Assembly: GCF_032854445.1 (NCBI RefSeq)
Contig: NC_088296.1
Location: 27,895,064 to 27,959,063 of the forward strand
Source of the DNA: Liolophura sinensis
Taxonomy: Eukaryota; Mollusca; Polyplacophora; Chitonida; Chitonidae
Reading direction: 5' to 3'
Length of the DNA: 64,000 nt
How positions within the stretch are numbered: position 1 is the first letter of the stretch; every line of letters begins with the position of its first letter. The notes beneath the pieces were generated by a model. The model saw only the letters and a program-made list of their open reading frames with translations, ran no database searches and was not told the origin of the DNA. Both the position numbers and the translations under genes were made by a program. Positions 1-10,344 of this stretch are shown one piece after another.

Positions 1-2070
1 CATTCTAATGCTGTTGCTTCCATTTTCTTCAAATTTGGGACGAAAATGGAACTTATTGGTACAAACAATCTGATTTTTGTCTTCCTCCGCTTTGACATAA
101 AATTAGAAATTTTCTAAAAACTATTATTTCCTAATTCGTATTCAGTTTTCTAGACCGAGAATGTATCCAGAAGAGTCTGCACATGCCTGTCACATGGATC
201 GGCACCAGAACTTACCTTAAGCTAACATAATGATGATAAGCAAAGCTACATCTTAATTGGATTTCCTTCTGCTTCAGTTTAACGAAATGAATCTTATATT
301 CACCGTCCAAAGAATCAGTCATTAAATATAACGTCTGCACAAAGTTATGGTGGACTGAACTGAATGTAACATGACAACTGATGCTATGGTCGTCACAATC
401 AACTGAAGATTTCTCTCAGCACTGATGGAGATTTGTAGTCGACTGTGTGTGTAGATCCGTTTACGGGGTATACCATGGCGTTCGGTGAAGGACCCAGTGA
501 TACGACAGTGGAACAAATGAACATAGGAAGTATAAAAAAACTTGATTATTGCACTTGTAATTATATGTAACATTGACGATACATACTCCTGACAACAAAG
601 TGGTTTTACAGCCCTTTTTTTGTACATTTTCACCATAGGTCTATGTTCCACTTGTCAAACCTCTGGTAGCTCCCGGACCAGGTAAGTTCGAAAAACAGTC
701 GAAGACATTTGAGGATATCTGTGTGATGATAGGTGGATACATTCTGAGAAGAGGACTTTTCATGTGGTTAAAATTGAACCTGAAGGCAACAGTTCGCATT
801 TATCTGTGAGAATGTAATGAATACAGTGGGGTGTCTCCAATGTCCTTATTAACACATATGCTACTGTGTTTTCGGCATCATCCCCTTTCATTACATTTCA
901 CGTAACTGTCGATGATGTGATTTGAATTCTCATATTACCACTAATGTGGAGTAGGCCCAATGCGTCATTTTGGTGCTTGAGTCTTGGCCAAATGTCAGCG
1001 ACCACAGACGTTCGACGCAAAGTACTCAGGGTGATCAAGGCTCAACGAATAAGGCTTTCCTGCTCACGGGACGTTTAATCTGCCTTAGCACGAGACATAC
1101 AGACTATCTGTGGCTTTTGTGGGTTTGTAAGATAACAACCCACTTCACCGACACGTAACAACCTGAAATGTGTTGTGACGTTATGCAGTGACTATGTAAC
1201 AAATACATGTTGTTATTATCTAACAAATAAGAATTGTGTATGAATAAAAGAGCAATGAGTGGCTTACTGCATGGTAATCTATTTCTATATTTCTATGTGT
1301 AAATGTACTATCCATACGTGAACATTCGGCAGGAATCTATGCGTTGAAGACATTGGTATACCCGACTTCAAACAAAATGGACGTTCTAGGTCAGTAATCA
1401 CAGGACCAGTTCCAAAACGACGCGTAACACAAATCACCACTGTAATACGACGTATATAAAGACTATGTAATGTGCGACATTAGGACGAATTCATGCCAAG
1501 ATGAAAGGGACTGATCTGAAAAATGCATAATCCTTTATCCCCAGACCTCACGGTTGTGATAAGTAGAGAACAAGTACTGGACGATAGTTGGCAGGTGTAC
1601 TTTACAATCAAAAGTAAAGGAATACGAGATTTTAAAATATCTTTGTTATTAAGTTATTTACATTACAACTCAAGGTTCAGCCTTTAGACAAATCTTCAAA
1701 CTTGTTTTATAGTATTATTATCTTCCAGTTGTGCCAAATCTGGCGCTTTTATCACAAAAATGAGCTGTTGGTTTGATATTCCGCTTTACTACCACTTCAT
1801 CAATATTGACCACACAGGCTGACCTTACAGGAGTGGTATAAACAGATACTTTGTACAGATACGTAAACTGTGATGTAAACATTATTATACAGTGTAGGCT
1901 GATGCCCCTACGCAGTGGAATAGACTGAGCGTACACAACGTTATCTAATAGTGATTAAATTAACATAGATCAAAAAAAACACTGTTATTTATTTTACCAG
2001 GGATGGGCAAAAGATTTCTGGCTTTACAATGCACAAGCTCGAGTAGAGTGCTTTGACTGGAACAGTAAAA
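1..2070. other. Unannotated AT-rich stretch, no gene recognised
   Basis: I read both strands and found only short open frames (up to about 109 codons). They show no domain, no splice context and no similarity to anything else in the window. No ankyrin exon, SINE or tandem repeat is visible. It may be intergenic DNA or part of a long intron upstream of the first ankyrin exon. Confidence 0.5.
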
Positions 2071-2280
2071 CTATGACCCGATGTGTGAACAATTAGTGGG
2101 ACCATTACCTGAAGTGTGAACAATCAGTTGGACTATTATCCGAGGTGTGAATAATCAGTTGGGACTATTACCCGAAGTGTGAACAATCAGTTGGACTATT
2201 ACCCAAGGTGTGAACAATCAGTGGGAATATTACCTGAAGTGTGAACAATCAGTGGGACTATCACCTGAAGTGTGAACAGC
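2071..2280. repeat. Minisatellite, about 31-bp unit, 6-7 copies
   Basis: The unit reads roughly CAGTGGGACTATTACC followed by TGAAGTGTGAACAAT. Copies differ by single substitutions and one-base indels (for example TTGGGACTA against TTGGACTA). It ends abruptly at GAACAGCAGAGC. No coding role is apparent. Confidence 0.85.
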
Positions 2281-2351
2281 AGAGCAGGCGTACAGGACCA
2301 TTAATTACAGGTAGGAACATTCTACATGTGTGCAGACACTGGTCCAGTGTT

Positions 2352-2405
2352 AGATGCGCCACGATATGGCTGAAATATTGCCGATCTGGCGTTAAACCAT
2401 AGTCA
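2352..2405 (+). mobile_element. SINE 3'-tail-like fragment
   Basis: The stretch contains GATATGGCTGAAATATTGCC followed by GATCTGGCGTTAAACCATA. This resembles the conserved 3' end of tRNA-derived SINEs that I recall as common in molluscs. No Pol III box is visible upstream, so at most it is a short 5'-truncated remnant. The assignment rests on pattern memory. Confidence 0.4.
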
Positions 2406-4929
2406 TTCGTGTATGCATACATTGTGTGGACCAGGGGCTGTCACTTCAGATCTCATGTGTGATTATTGCGACTAATTATATATTTGTCATCACTTTTGCT
2501 CAATGTACTTTACTCTCATAACTTTGCCTTCTGATTTCCTAACTTCAAATGTTCTTTGAAAACGCATTCTGTGCGCCATATTATTAGCTCTGTATAAAGA
2601 GTAATTCAACAAGCCGTCTTACATAGAGGGCCTATACCACTGGTCATCGTGATATACGGAGATGAAATTAATGTATGGCATAGATTACGGAAAGGATTTT
2701 AAAGTCCTGAAGTAATTTCGTTAACACGGATTATCCTGACATAAAATTTCTGATATAAATGCCCAATAGAGAGTATATTCCAGGAACAGTTTTATTCAGC
2801 GTGCACAACGTGACAGAGAGTTCGTTAATCAGTTCGGCAGCTTGTTATCAGTTCTGTAAAATACAGAAAAACAGATATCAAAACAGTGATACGGAGTTAA
2901 GTCAAATGCACATTGCCGCACCTGTACTATATAATAAGTAGTTAAATGAAATAATAGTCAATCAGACCAAGACGACCTGTGTACGTAAATAAACAACGAT
3001 ATTTCTCCATCAATTACATTAAATAACAGAAGACACAAAAAAGCACTGTCATCATCTCGCAAATCTTGTGAAGGTATGTAACATTACGATCGTCCACTGA
3101 AACTGAAATTTTCTAGTATACAAATGAAAGTAACAAAAATACGTATAGACTTAATCAAATTCGATTAATGCAACAAAATATCAATTCAGGGGGAACAAAC
3201 TCTTACATGATTTAATCAAAGCACGTTACTCAACATTACGCTACAACAGCGCTACATATCATTCAAATCACTGCAATATTCCGGTCATTTAAGGTATATG
3301 CTTAGCCAAGTCAAACAGTTAGAAGAAATAAATGCATTACCAGATTCTGTGAACCTCTCAATCAAAAACTCAATGAAAATATCTCCTATTTATGATACAA
3401 AACATAGCTGGACAAACACTTAAAGAAGCAGAAACTTAAATATTAAACAAATACCATTGCAAATAGTATGCATTTCCTCGAATGTACATGCCATAAAAAA
3501 TTCTAATGTGGACCTTAAGTTGATAAATTTATAAATACATTCGCCAAAACCCGCTGTGGGCGACTCCATATCGCCAAGGAACTAGTCCTGAAGGTCTTCT
3601 GTGTGAGGAGGAGAATTCACTTCGGAAACCGCCCAAGTGCAATTCGTACATTTTCGGTAGAAAATGTTACGTAACCTGCCAATTGCCAGCACTTTGCGTT
3701 GCTTTGGTGATTTCTGCTTGACTATCGGGAATCTGGGGCGTTAGTTCCGAGTTTACACAAACAAGCAGCAGTTTTAACGACTGTCATTGGCTGAGAGGCA
3801 ACACACCCCGAGTATAAATTACAGGGTGTAAAGATGGAGGCTGCGATGGGCTGCCGTTTTCAGGCTTTACGTGTATGGCTAGGGAAAATCGCAAAATTGT
3901 GCAGGAAGTACCACAGCTAGAAAAAAAATGTGCCTCTTTTCTAATGCCATGTTTCTTCTCCTTTAACCCTAGAAAACACAATGCATTAATTAACCTATCT
4001 AAAACAAGAGAACGCTGCTGGGGAAAAATAATAAACCTGGCAGATTTACTGAATGAAAAAATATACGTATAATGCCCTTTACATAAAATTAAATAAAAGA
4101 ATTTAAATTACATGAAGAAATAAAAGCATTTACTGTGCAAAAATTACAAGTTTCTTACAGTGCAGCAGTGCGTACAGTCTGCGATATTTGAAAAGTGTGC
4201 ACCCGTAGTGTTGCGGTCGAGGAAAGGGAAATAACTCAAACACAATGTCATGAAGATATAGCTTCCTGTTTTCTAAACTGATCCATGTTTCGAATTTCCA
4301 AGATAGAAGGCATATCCCGTGATCTCTCCAGGCAACAGTAGGAAATTGTCTGCCGTGTTTTAATCTGCTCACAACCAGCACATTGTCATTACTCAACATG
4401 TATTTTGAGTATAAACCCACCGAAACAAAGTTAGTACTAAAGTCGTTAAGCGAATTCCTTATTGCATGTGAGGGGACTTATTAAACCGAAGTTCATGACA
4501 AGAATCATGAGGAACGGCTTGCTCCAAAGTAGTGGGATTACTTTTGTGTGTGTAACAATTTACCACTTGATTAAAGAAACACATTTAATCCCATGATGTA
4601 ATCTTATAACCAGATTATAATCATAGCGGATCACAAGGTATATGTACTAGCATTATAGCTTACAGACTCTAGCATTTCTTTTAGAGAATCGCCTATATTC
4701 AACTGCCTGTAAAATCAGTCATAATCGCTACGAACATGCCTCTAGTTAGTGTCACGTTGCAGCCCAATCTCTACACATTGATATATTGGACGTCCATGTA
4801 CTACAAAGAAATTGCAGAATACTCTTTCTAATTCATAATGTTAAATTCCATAAGCTTAGTTTCGATACCAAGACTCATTGGTTGGGGTTGACGTAATAAT
4901 TATTCAGAAGCAAGTTGCATGCTGGATAA
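2406..4929. other. Unannotated stretch, no gene recognised
   Basis: Only short unsupported open frames occur. One spot looks promoter-like: TATAAATT near 3814 followed by an ATG in good context at 3833. The ATG lies closer than a normal TATA-to-start distance and opens a frame of under 30 codons, so I do not call a gene. Confidence 0.45.
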
Positions 4930-5570
4930 TAAGCGTAGTGCTTGAATATAGTGCTAGCACGCTCTCCGCTACTTGACCCTCCAATATCAAAGCTTGTTAC
5001 TCGAATATAGACATCTAGTTGAATGTAGTGCTCAAACTTTCTCTGCTACATGTTCCTCCAATATCAAAGCCAGTTACTCGAATATAGACATCTATACTTA
5101 AATGTAGTGCTAGCACGTTCTCCGCTATTTGACTATCTAATATGAAAGTTATTTACTGAATATAAACATCAAGTTGAATGTTGTACTCAAACGTTCTCTG
5201 CTACTTGTCCCCCCAATATCAAAGCTAGTTACTCTAATATAGACATTTACTTGATTGTAGTACTAGCACGTTCACCGCTTTTTGTCTCTCCAATATCAAA
5301 GCTATTTACTCGAATACAGACATCAACTTGAATGCAGTGATACCACGTTCTCCGCTACTTGACTCTCCAATATCAAAGCTTGTTACTCGAATATAGACAT
5401 CTAGTCTTCCATCTCTGCTATGAGCCTCTCCAATATCAAAGCTATTTACTCGATATAACATCTACATGAATGTAAAGTTAGCACCTAACCCGCTACCTAT
5501 CTCCCTAATACCAGAGCTATTTACTGGAATATAGACATCTGCTTGAATGTGGTGCTAGCATGCTATTCTT
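4930..5570. repeat. Minisatellite, about 77-bp unit, 8 copies
   Basis: The core CCAATATCAAAGC recurs near 4981, 5058, 5137 (variant), 5213, 5290, 5367, 5430 and 5506, a spacing of 76-79 bp except for one shortened copy of about 63 bp. Each unit also carries TACTCGAATATAGACATCTA and a TAGTGCTAGCACGTTCTCC-like segment. Copies are diverged. One copy (5137) is altered to CTAATATGAAAG. Confidence 0.88.
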
Positions 5571-5850
5571 TATATATAGATATGCGTAGAACAAAACTGA
5601 AACTGCTGATCGATGGACATTTTCCACAATGCCTGACATCACTAAATGGGCTCCTGCAATAGGCCTACGTCGTGTCATGTGGCTTTTGTCAAGGGAGACA
5701 ACACTGCACTCAGCCAGGGCGAGTGAAACCATAACATATTCATTTAACATTTAATCAGTGCATGTTGGTAGCTACAATACAACCGCTGGTAATAGGCTAC
5801 ATAACAGTCACAGTGTGAGTTTAACTTCCACATGTATTCTGAAAGAAACC

Positions 5851-6220
5851 GAATGAATGAATGATTGAATGAATGAATGAATGCTTTTTCCTTAACGTTG
5901 TACTTAACAATTTTTCAGTCATTTGACGACGAGGGGTGATTGGGTGTGTGTATATACATTATACTGTGTCATCTTGTGGCAGGGCGACTCCATGCCGCCA
6001 AAGTGCTGCCGCCATTAAGGTATCACGCCGAAGACACCAGACATAACCCCTGCCCACTCACATTATACTGAGACCGGCGAACAAGCCCTGTTTCCTTGCT
6101 CTAACCTCTCAGCACTGAGTGCCAAGCGAGGCAGCAAAAAGTACCGTTTTTAATCCAGGTTGGATTCAGGTCTCCCGACTTCGAGGCGGACACTCTAACC
6201 ATTAGGCCATCAAAGAGGTC
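5851..6220 (-). mobile_element. tRNA-derived SINE, family C
   Basis: Read on the minus strand, it starts at 6220 with a tRNA-like head. TGGCCTAATGGTTAGAG is an A-box-like motif near 6210, followed by GTCCGCCTCGAAGTCGGGAG and a B-box-like region. The body runs through a central section ending in TGACTGAAAAATTG. The tail is an ATTC/GAATGA simple repeat at 5851-5885. It shares tail wording with family B (10733-11095) but has a different head. The copy is old, with many mismatches in the shared part. Confidence 0.75.
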
Positions 6221-6922
6221 AAAAGAGAGAGAAATTGAAAGCCACATACTGCATGGTAACCAACTAAATCTTATAAATGACACTGAAGACAACAGAATAT
6301 AGCATTTAACTTAAGCTTAATACCCAGAGAAAGTGTAAGTTGCACATGGGTAATCGACTGATACATGTGGGACCTTATACCATGCATATCTGCATGACTC
6401 TACATAGTACCTAAAATATGATACTTCTACAACCATGGAAGGAACGTCAGGTCGTGCCCTTTTTGTTGGTGCATGATCACATACAGTGCGGGTTCGGTAC
6501 CGCCCATCGACAGGGACTTTGTAGATACTCGCAGTCACTCTCTTTGTGGTGTATAGGTGAAAACAAACGGTTATTTGGCGGCGCTCGCATAGTCGCATAT
6601 CTAACGTTTAAAGACCACTTGTCTTCTACCAGTATGATGTGTATATCTGTTCGTCACACACTGGCCGGTGATTTACCTCAAGTACATCAGTTTCCTCCAT
6701 TTTAAAACTGACCACCATGGCATAAACATTCTTGACAATAGCATCCGGCAGCAATCAGTCAGTCAACCAATTAACCATGGATACAATATAGTACATGTAG
6801 AATATAGTTATGGTTACTCAGTGGTAATATCATAAACATGTTACAGATATAGGGATATATATGAATATGCAAACTTCTCCTGGGAGCAAATAACGACTTG
6901 ATGTATTGTTTATGATAGAAAT
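6221..6922. other. Unannotated stretch, no gene recognised
   Basis: Open frames on both strands overlap at 6317-6705 but none has a recognisable domain or splice-site pair. I see nothing else. Confidence 0.45.
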
Positions 6923-7120
6923 GGTGGGAATCCGTTGTCATTTGGGTGGAGATCCGCTGTCACCAGGGTGGAGATCCGTTGTCACCCGGGTGGAGATCTG
7001 TTGTCACCTGGGTGGAGGATCTTTGTCACCTGGGTGGAGATCCGTTGTCACCTGGGTGGAGGATCGTTGTCACCTGGGTGGAGATCTGTTGTCACCTGGA
7101 TGGGAATCAGTTTTCACTCG
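6923..7120 (+). repeat. Minisatellite, 22-bp unit, 9 copies
   Basis: Nine contiguous units of consensus GGTGGAGATCCGTTGTCACC plus two variable bases can be laid out without gaps from 6923 to 7120. The first and last units are the most diverged. Units 5 and 7 share the variant GGAGGATC. Since 22 is not a multiple of 3, the same peptide motif rotates through all three forward frames, which makes three overlapping open frames here. They are repeat artefacts, not genes. Confidence 0.95.
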
Positions 7121-7647
7121 TAATAGTGAGCCATGTGTTTAATGTGTAGAGTGACTTTACTTAGGCCTCTCTGCAGACAGAAAAAGAGAGAGCTGGCTGG
7201 TTTACAAACAAAGTCATTTTGTATAATATCCCCATTGTTATTTTAACACCCAACAGACAGAAGGAAGAGATATACATGGGACGATGAAGTTCAATCCCGG
7301 GGATTTCGTTCGGCGATTGGACCCGATGGTTGCAAGCGTCAGCGCCAAGGATAAGGTAAACGATGTACAATTAGGGCTTACAGTTTGGTCATGTAACCGT
7401 TGCTATCATTGACAAATGATGGACACTGAGATAAATAAGTTGTGTCTGAGATAAATAAGTCGTTGTCCGAGCTTACTGAATAACCACCATCACACATCTG
7501 TCAGTTTTTCCTGCAGAGCAAGGTGTTTAACCACTGGTAATTTATTTCACACATAATTTTCTCTGCTTACTCCTGTGGGGTTTCTTTAACAACTCAACCT
7601 CAAAAATAATAAATAACTAAATAAACACTAATTAAATAAACAAATCT

Positions 7648-7915
7648 TACATTGTGACATTATACAGTTAAGAAAGACGTTTTTTCGTTTGACAGCTGTA
7701 GAAAATAACGCCAGTGTGTATGAGTGCCTGTAATATACAGACACATAGACATAGTGATTTCAAAGGGTTAACTGGAAAATCAGTACATTGACAAGTGAAA
7801 TTAACACGACTTGTCCATTTCCAACCGCATATAAATGTTAACAACGAATTTATTCAAATGCATAAAATGTGACCATTACCTTGGTTAAGTTCTGCACTGC
7901 TCTTACATTATACAG
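7648..7915 (+). repeat. Intronic repeat block ahead of exon B
   Basis: From CTTACATTGTGACATTA through AATAACGCCAGTGTGTATGAG to the acceptor at 7915, this matches blocks near 15410, 16830, 19010, 20270 and 22370 inside the A array. It is the least rearranged version because here it still leads into an intact exon (7916-8014). In the array the same block leads to exon remnants. The 527 bp before it (7121-7647) show nothing I can name. Confidence 0.75.
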
Positions 7916-8014
7916 AAAGGATGGACAGCCTTACACTGTGGAGCTTGGAAAAACAACGTGGATGCTGTTCGTGTGCTGCTGGAGAAGGGCGCTGATGTAA
8001 ATGTACAGAATCAG
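7916..8014 (+). CDS. Ankyrin repeat exon, class B
   Basis: This is the first ankyrin exon in the window: 99 bp, 33 codons, one complete repeat. It follows acceptor TTATACAG and ends at donor GTATAG, which is weaker than the GTACGT used by its neighbours. The peptide starts K-G-W-T-A-L-H with GAW in place of the usual AAL, then [16 protein letters not shown], which fits helix 2 and the loop of an ankyrin repeat. It ends in QNQ where class A ends in QDK. It appears to be the intact parent of the short exon scars (GAAGGGCGCTGATG...AATCAG) seen through the 13-23 kb array. Upstream exons are not identifiable, so the true 5' end of the gene is unknown. Confidence 0.82.
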
Positions 8015-8900
8015 GTATAGGTGATGTATGGATATGAGGCCACAATGCTTAAAATCTCAACCCAGATAAGTACCCGTTCTCAGTATATTGAGAAGTAAAT
8101 TGAACATAAACAACAACAATAATATGCAGAAAGAAGAATTAAACTAAATTAAATTAAATTCCCTTTGTCTTTGAAGCCAGTATTTCAAACAATCAGCTCC
8201 GTGTCATCATCTCAGGTACTATGTTTACATCTGGTTGTGTTAAACACCAGTTGGTCACAGAGAAGTGCACGTTTATCACTGGCTTTGGTGGCCGTCATTT
8301 TCGCCAGCGAACGTTTTGACTTGATTCCTGTTGCCAGATTAACCTGGTCTTCAAATTATTGAACAAATACCTGAGGCGTAGTGCCAATTAGTCGACGTGC
8401 CATATCCTAGATACAGAACATTGATTATCGATCGTTGACAATTTTTTTCTGAGCCATATAATTTAAGCCATATACGGGCCGTCAGGCGGTCGATAGATCG
8501 AGTTTTCAAAGTTAAAACAGTTACTGTTATGTAGATGAGAATTACATTTCTAATAGCATATGGTCCTGAAAGACATTCTTCAATTTAAAGGAATGTGTTT
8601 TGTGGCATTTTATGTTCAATAAAGAGAGTTACGCCGTGCCAAAATTCAAAGGTGTCAGTGGCATAAGCACCACTTCGCCATATGAAGAGTCTAATCAGCT
8701 GTCTACTTGTCATGTCACGTGATCTATATCAAGCTATTCAGGTGGGATCGGCGATGTTCGGCCGGCAAGTTCAAATTAGGCAGAGTTGAAATACCTGATA
8801 CCTGATACGACACCAAAAAAAACAGCTCATTATCGTTTTATTTTTAAATTCCTCGTATGAAGTATCTTTTCAAGTATTACATTATATATACTTTGCACAG
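8015..8900 (+). repeat. Intron between exons B and A, made of repeated segments
   Basis: The section 8140-8290 (around AGCCAGTATTTCAAACAATC) recurs at 9700-9790 and 44115-44220. The section 8340-8880 (AATATTGAACAAATACCTGAG to the exon acceptor) recurs at 44405-44800 and 49690-50270. These shared introns tie exon 8901 to exon 50280 and to the region around 44.4 kb. No independent gene is seen. Confidence 0.7.
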
Positions 8901-8999
8901 GATGGGTTGACACCTTTGCACTGTGCAGCTCTGAAAAACAGTGCGGATGTTGTTCGTGTGCTACTGGAGAAGGGCGGTGATATCGGTGCACAGGATAAG
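8901..8999 (+). CDS. Ankyrin repeat exon, class A
   Basis: A 99-bp phase-0 exon between acceptor TTTGCACAG and donor GTACGTGG. The repeat reads D-G-L-T-P-L-H-C-A-A in the first hairpin and helix, then [12 protein letters not shown] and ends QDK. Two features are unusual: GG in place of the near-invariant GA before D, and IGAQ in the loop. The exon is followed by the class A intron start (GTACGTGGTATACTGATGTGAGG). A dead LINE separates it from the next A exon, as the LINE at 44.8-47.7 kb does for exon 43488. Confidence 0.88.
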
Positions 9000-9510
9000 G
9001 TACGTGGTATACTGATGTGAGGCCGGCCACAATACTTGACAATAGATTGTGCTTTGCTATTTACTTTTCTTACATGCAAATGACGCTTGAATTTCAAGAT
9101 CTGTACTAGGCACCAAATCCACCGGCTGCAACTAAATAAATTTGCTCTACATATAATATAATAAGTGATCTATTTCAACTTCCATCTTTAGAACGACGAC
9201 GCATATTTTATGACCTCTTTTTGTAGTCCGAAGATGTAAGTAACATATTCCGTTTGACAACTGTAACGCCAAAATAACGCCAGTGTGATGTGTGCCTATG
9301 ATATACAGACACATAGACAGAGTGATTACAATAGGCAAACTGGAAAATCAGTACATTGAGAAGCGAAATGAACAAGTTCTACCCATTTTCAGCCACACAT
9401 AAATGTCTGCAACGCCTAACACTCTCATATCTGTATTTTTGATTCAGATTTAATTTTAAAAATGAGACCACTGCATTTATAAAGTTCTAATTTACTCTTA
9501 CAATATACAG

Positions 9511-9547
9511 TAAGGATAGACACCTTTTCACTTTCCTCGTGTGACAG
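9511..9547 (+). pseudogene. Exon scar related to class B
   Basis: After an acceptor-like ATATACAG, the sequence TAAGGATAGACACC resembles the start of exon 7916 (AAAGGATGGACAGCC) but degenerates within about 30 bp and has no donor. The same scar is at 43915-43952, so the damage predates the duplication that made the two halves of the window. Confidence 0.6.
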
Positions 9548-10067
9548 GAATGAATTATGGCACGGTAGGCCTACACAAGATGAGAACTCGTCGAATGACG
9601 CACTGGTATAATTTTATTGCATTTTATGAAACAAAATATAAAAAACACAACATATGCAGTTATACAGAAATGAGAATTGAACCAAATTAAATTCCATCTG
9701 CCTTTAAAGCCAGAATTTCAAATGATCAGCTTCGTGTCGTCAGCTCAGATCCCATGTTTATATCTGGTTGTGTCCAACACCATATGGCCAGAAAGAAGTG
9801 GCCAAATGTGCACAGTTTATCTCGTTAAAATATATCCAATAATGTTAAATTGTTCCATAAATATTAAATTAAAATATGTAGTCCAAATCACAGACTGATT
9901 TAATAATGGTCTTTTGTCTAGACAATATCTTGCAATCGGGGGCCATTGCCTCATCTTGTTTTACTCAGACAAATTGGAAGCGTTTTTTTCGCATCGCCTG
10001 ATGCAAGTAAAATAACTGAGGATATAGGCAAGTGTATTTTGGACATTTGTAATATCTTTATTCCAAA

Positions 10068-10311
10068 TATTTATTTATTTATTTCATTGGTGTTTTACGC
10101 CATACTCAAGAATATTTTACTTATACGGCGGTGGCCAGCATTATGGTGGGAGGAAACCCCGACCATCAGCAGGTTGCTGCCAGGACCTTTCCACGTGCGG
10201 TCAGAGAGGAAGCCAGCATGAGCTGGACTCACAGCGACCGCACTGATAAGAGGCTCCTGGATCATTACACTGCGTTAGCGCGCTAACCATCTGAGCCACG
10301 GAGGGCCCCTC
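10068..10311 (-). mobile_element. tRNA-derived SINE, family A, inside the LINE
   Basis: On the minus strand the head near 10310 reads GGGGCCCTCCGTGGCTCAG, followed by GTTAGCGCGCTAACG-type sequence (A box). A B-box-like segment follows, then the body and the end GAGTATGGCGTAAAACACC with an AAAT tail. ATTCCAAA (10060) and AATCCAAA (10312) flank it and look like a target-site duplication. The right LINE copy has the same insertion (45244-45512), so it predates the duplication. Confidence 0.88.
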
Positions 10312-10344
10312 AATCCAAACAAATATGTCATTATTAGACCTCGT

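Noticed and set aside
3810-3930. TATA-like TATAAATT followed by ATG at 3833 and 3845 as a possible gene start
   Set aside because: The first ATG lies closer than the expected transcription start, the frame ends after about 28 codons, and no downstream exon can be linked.
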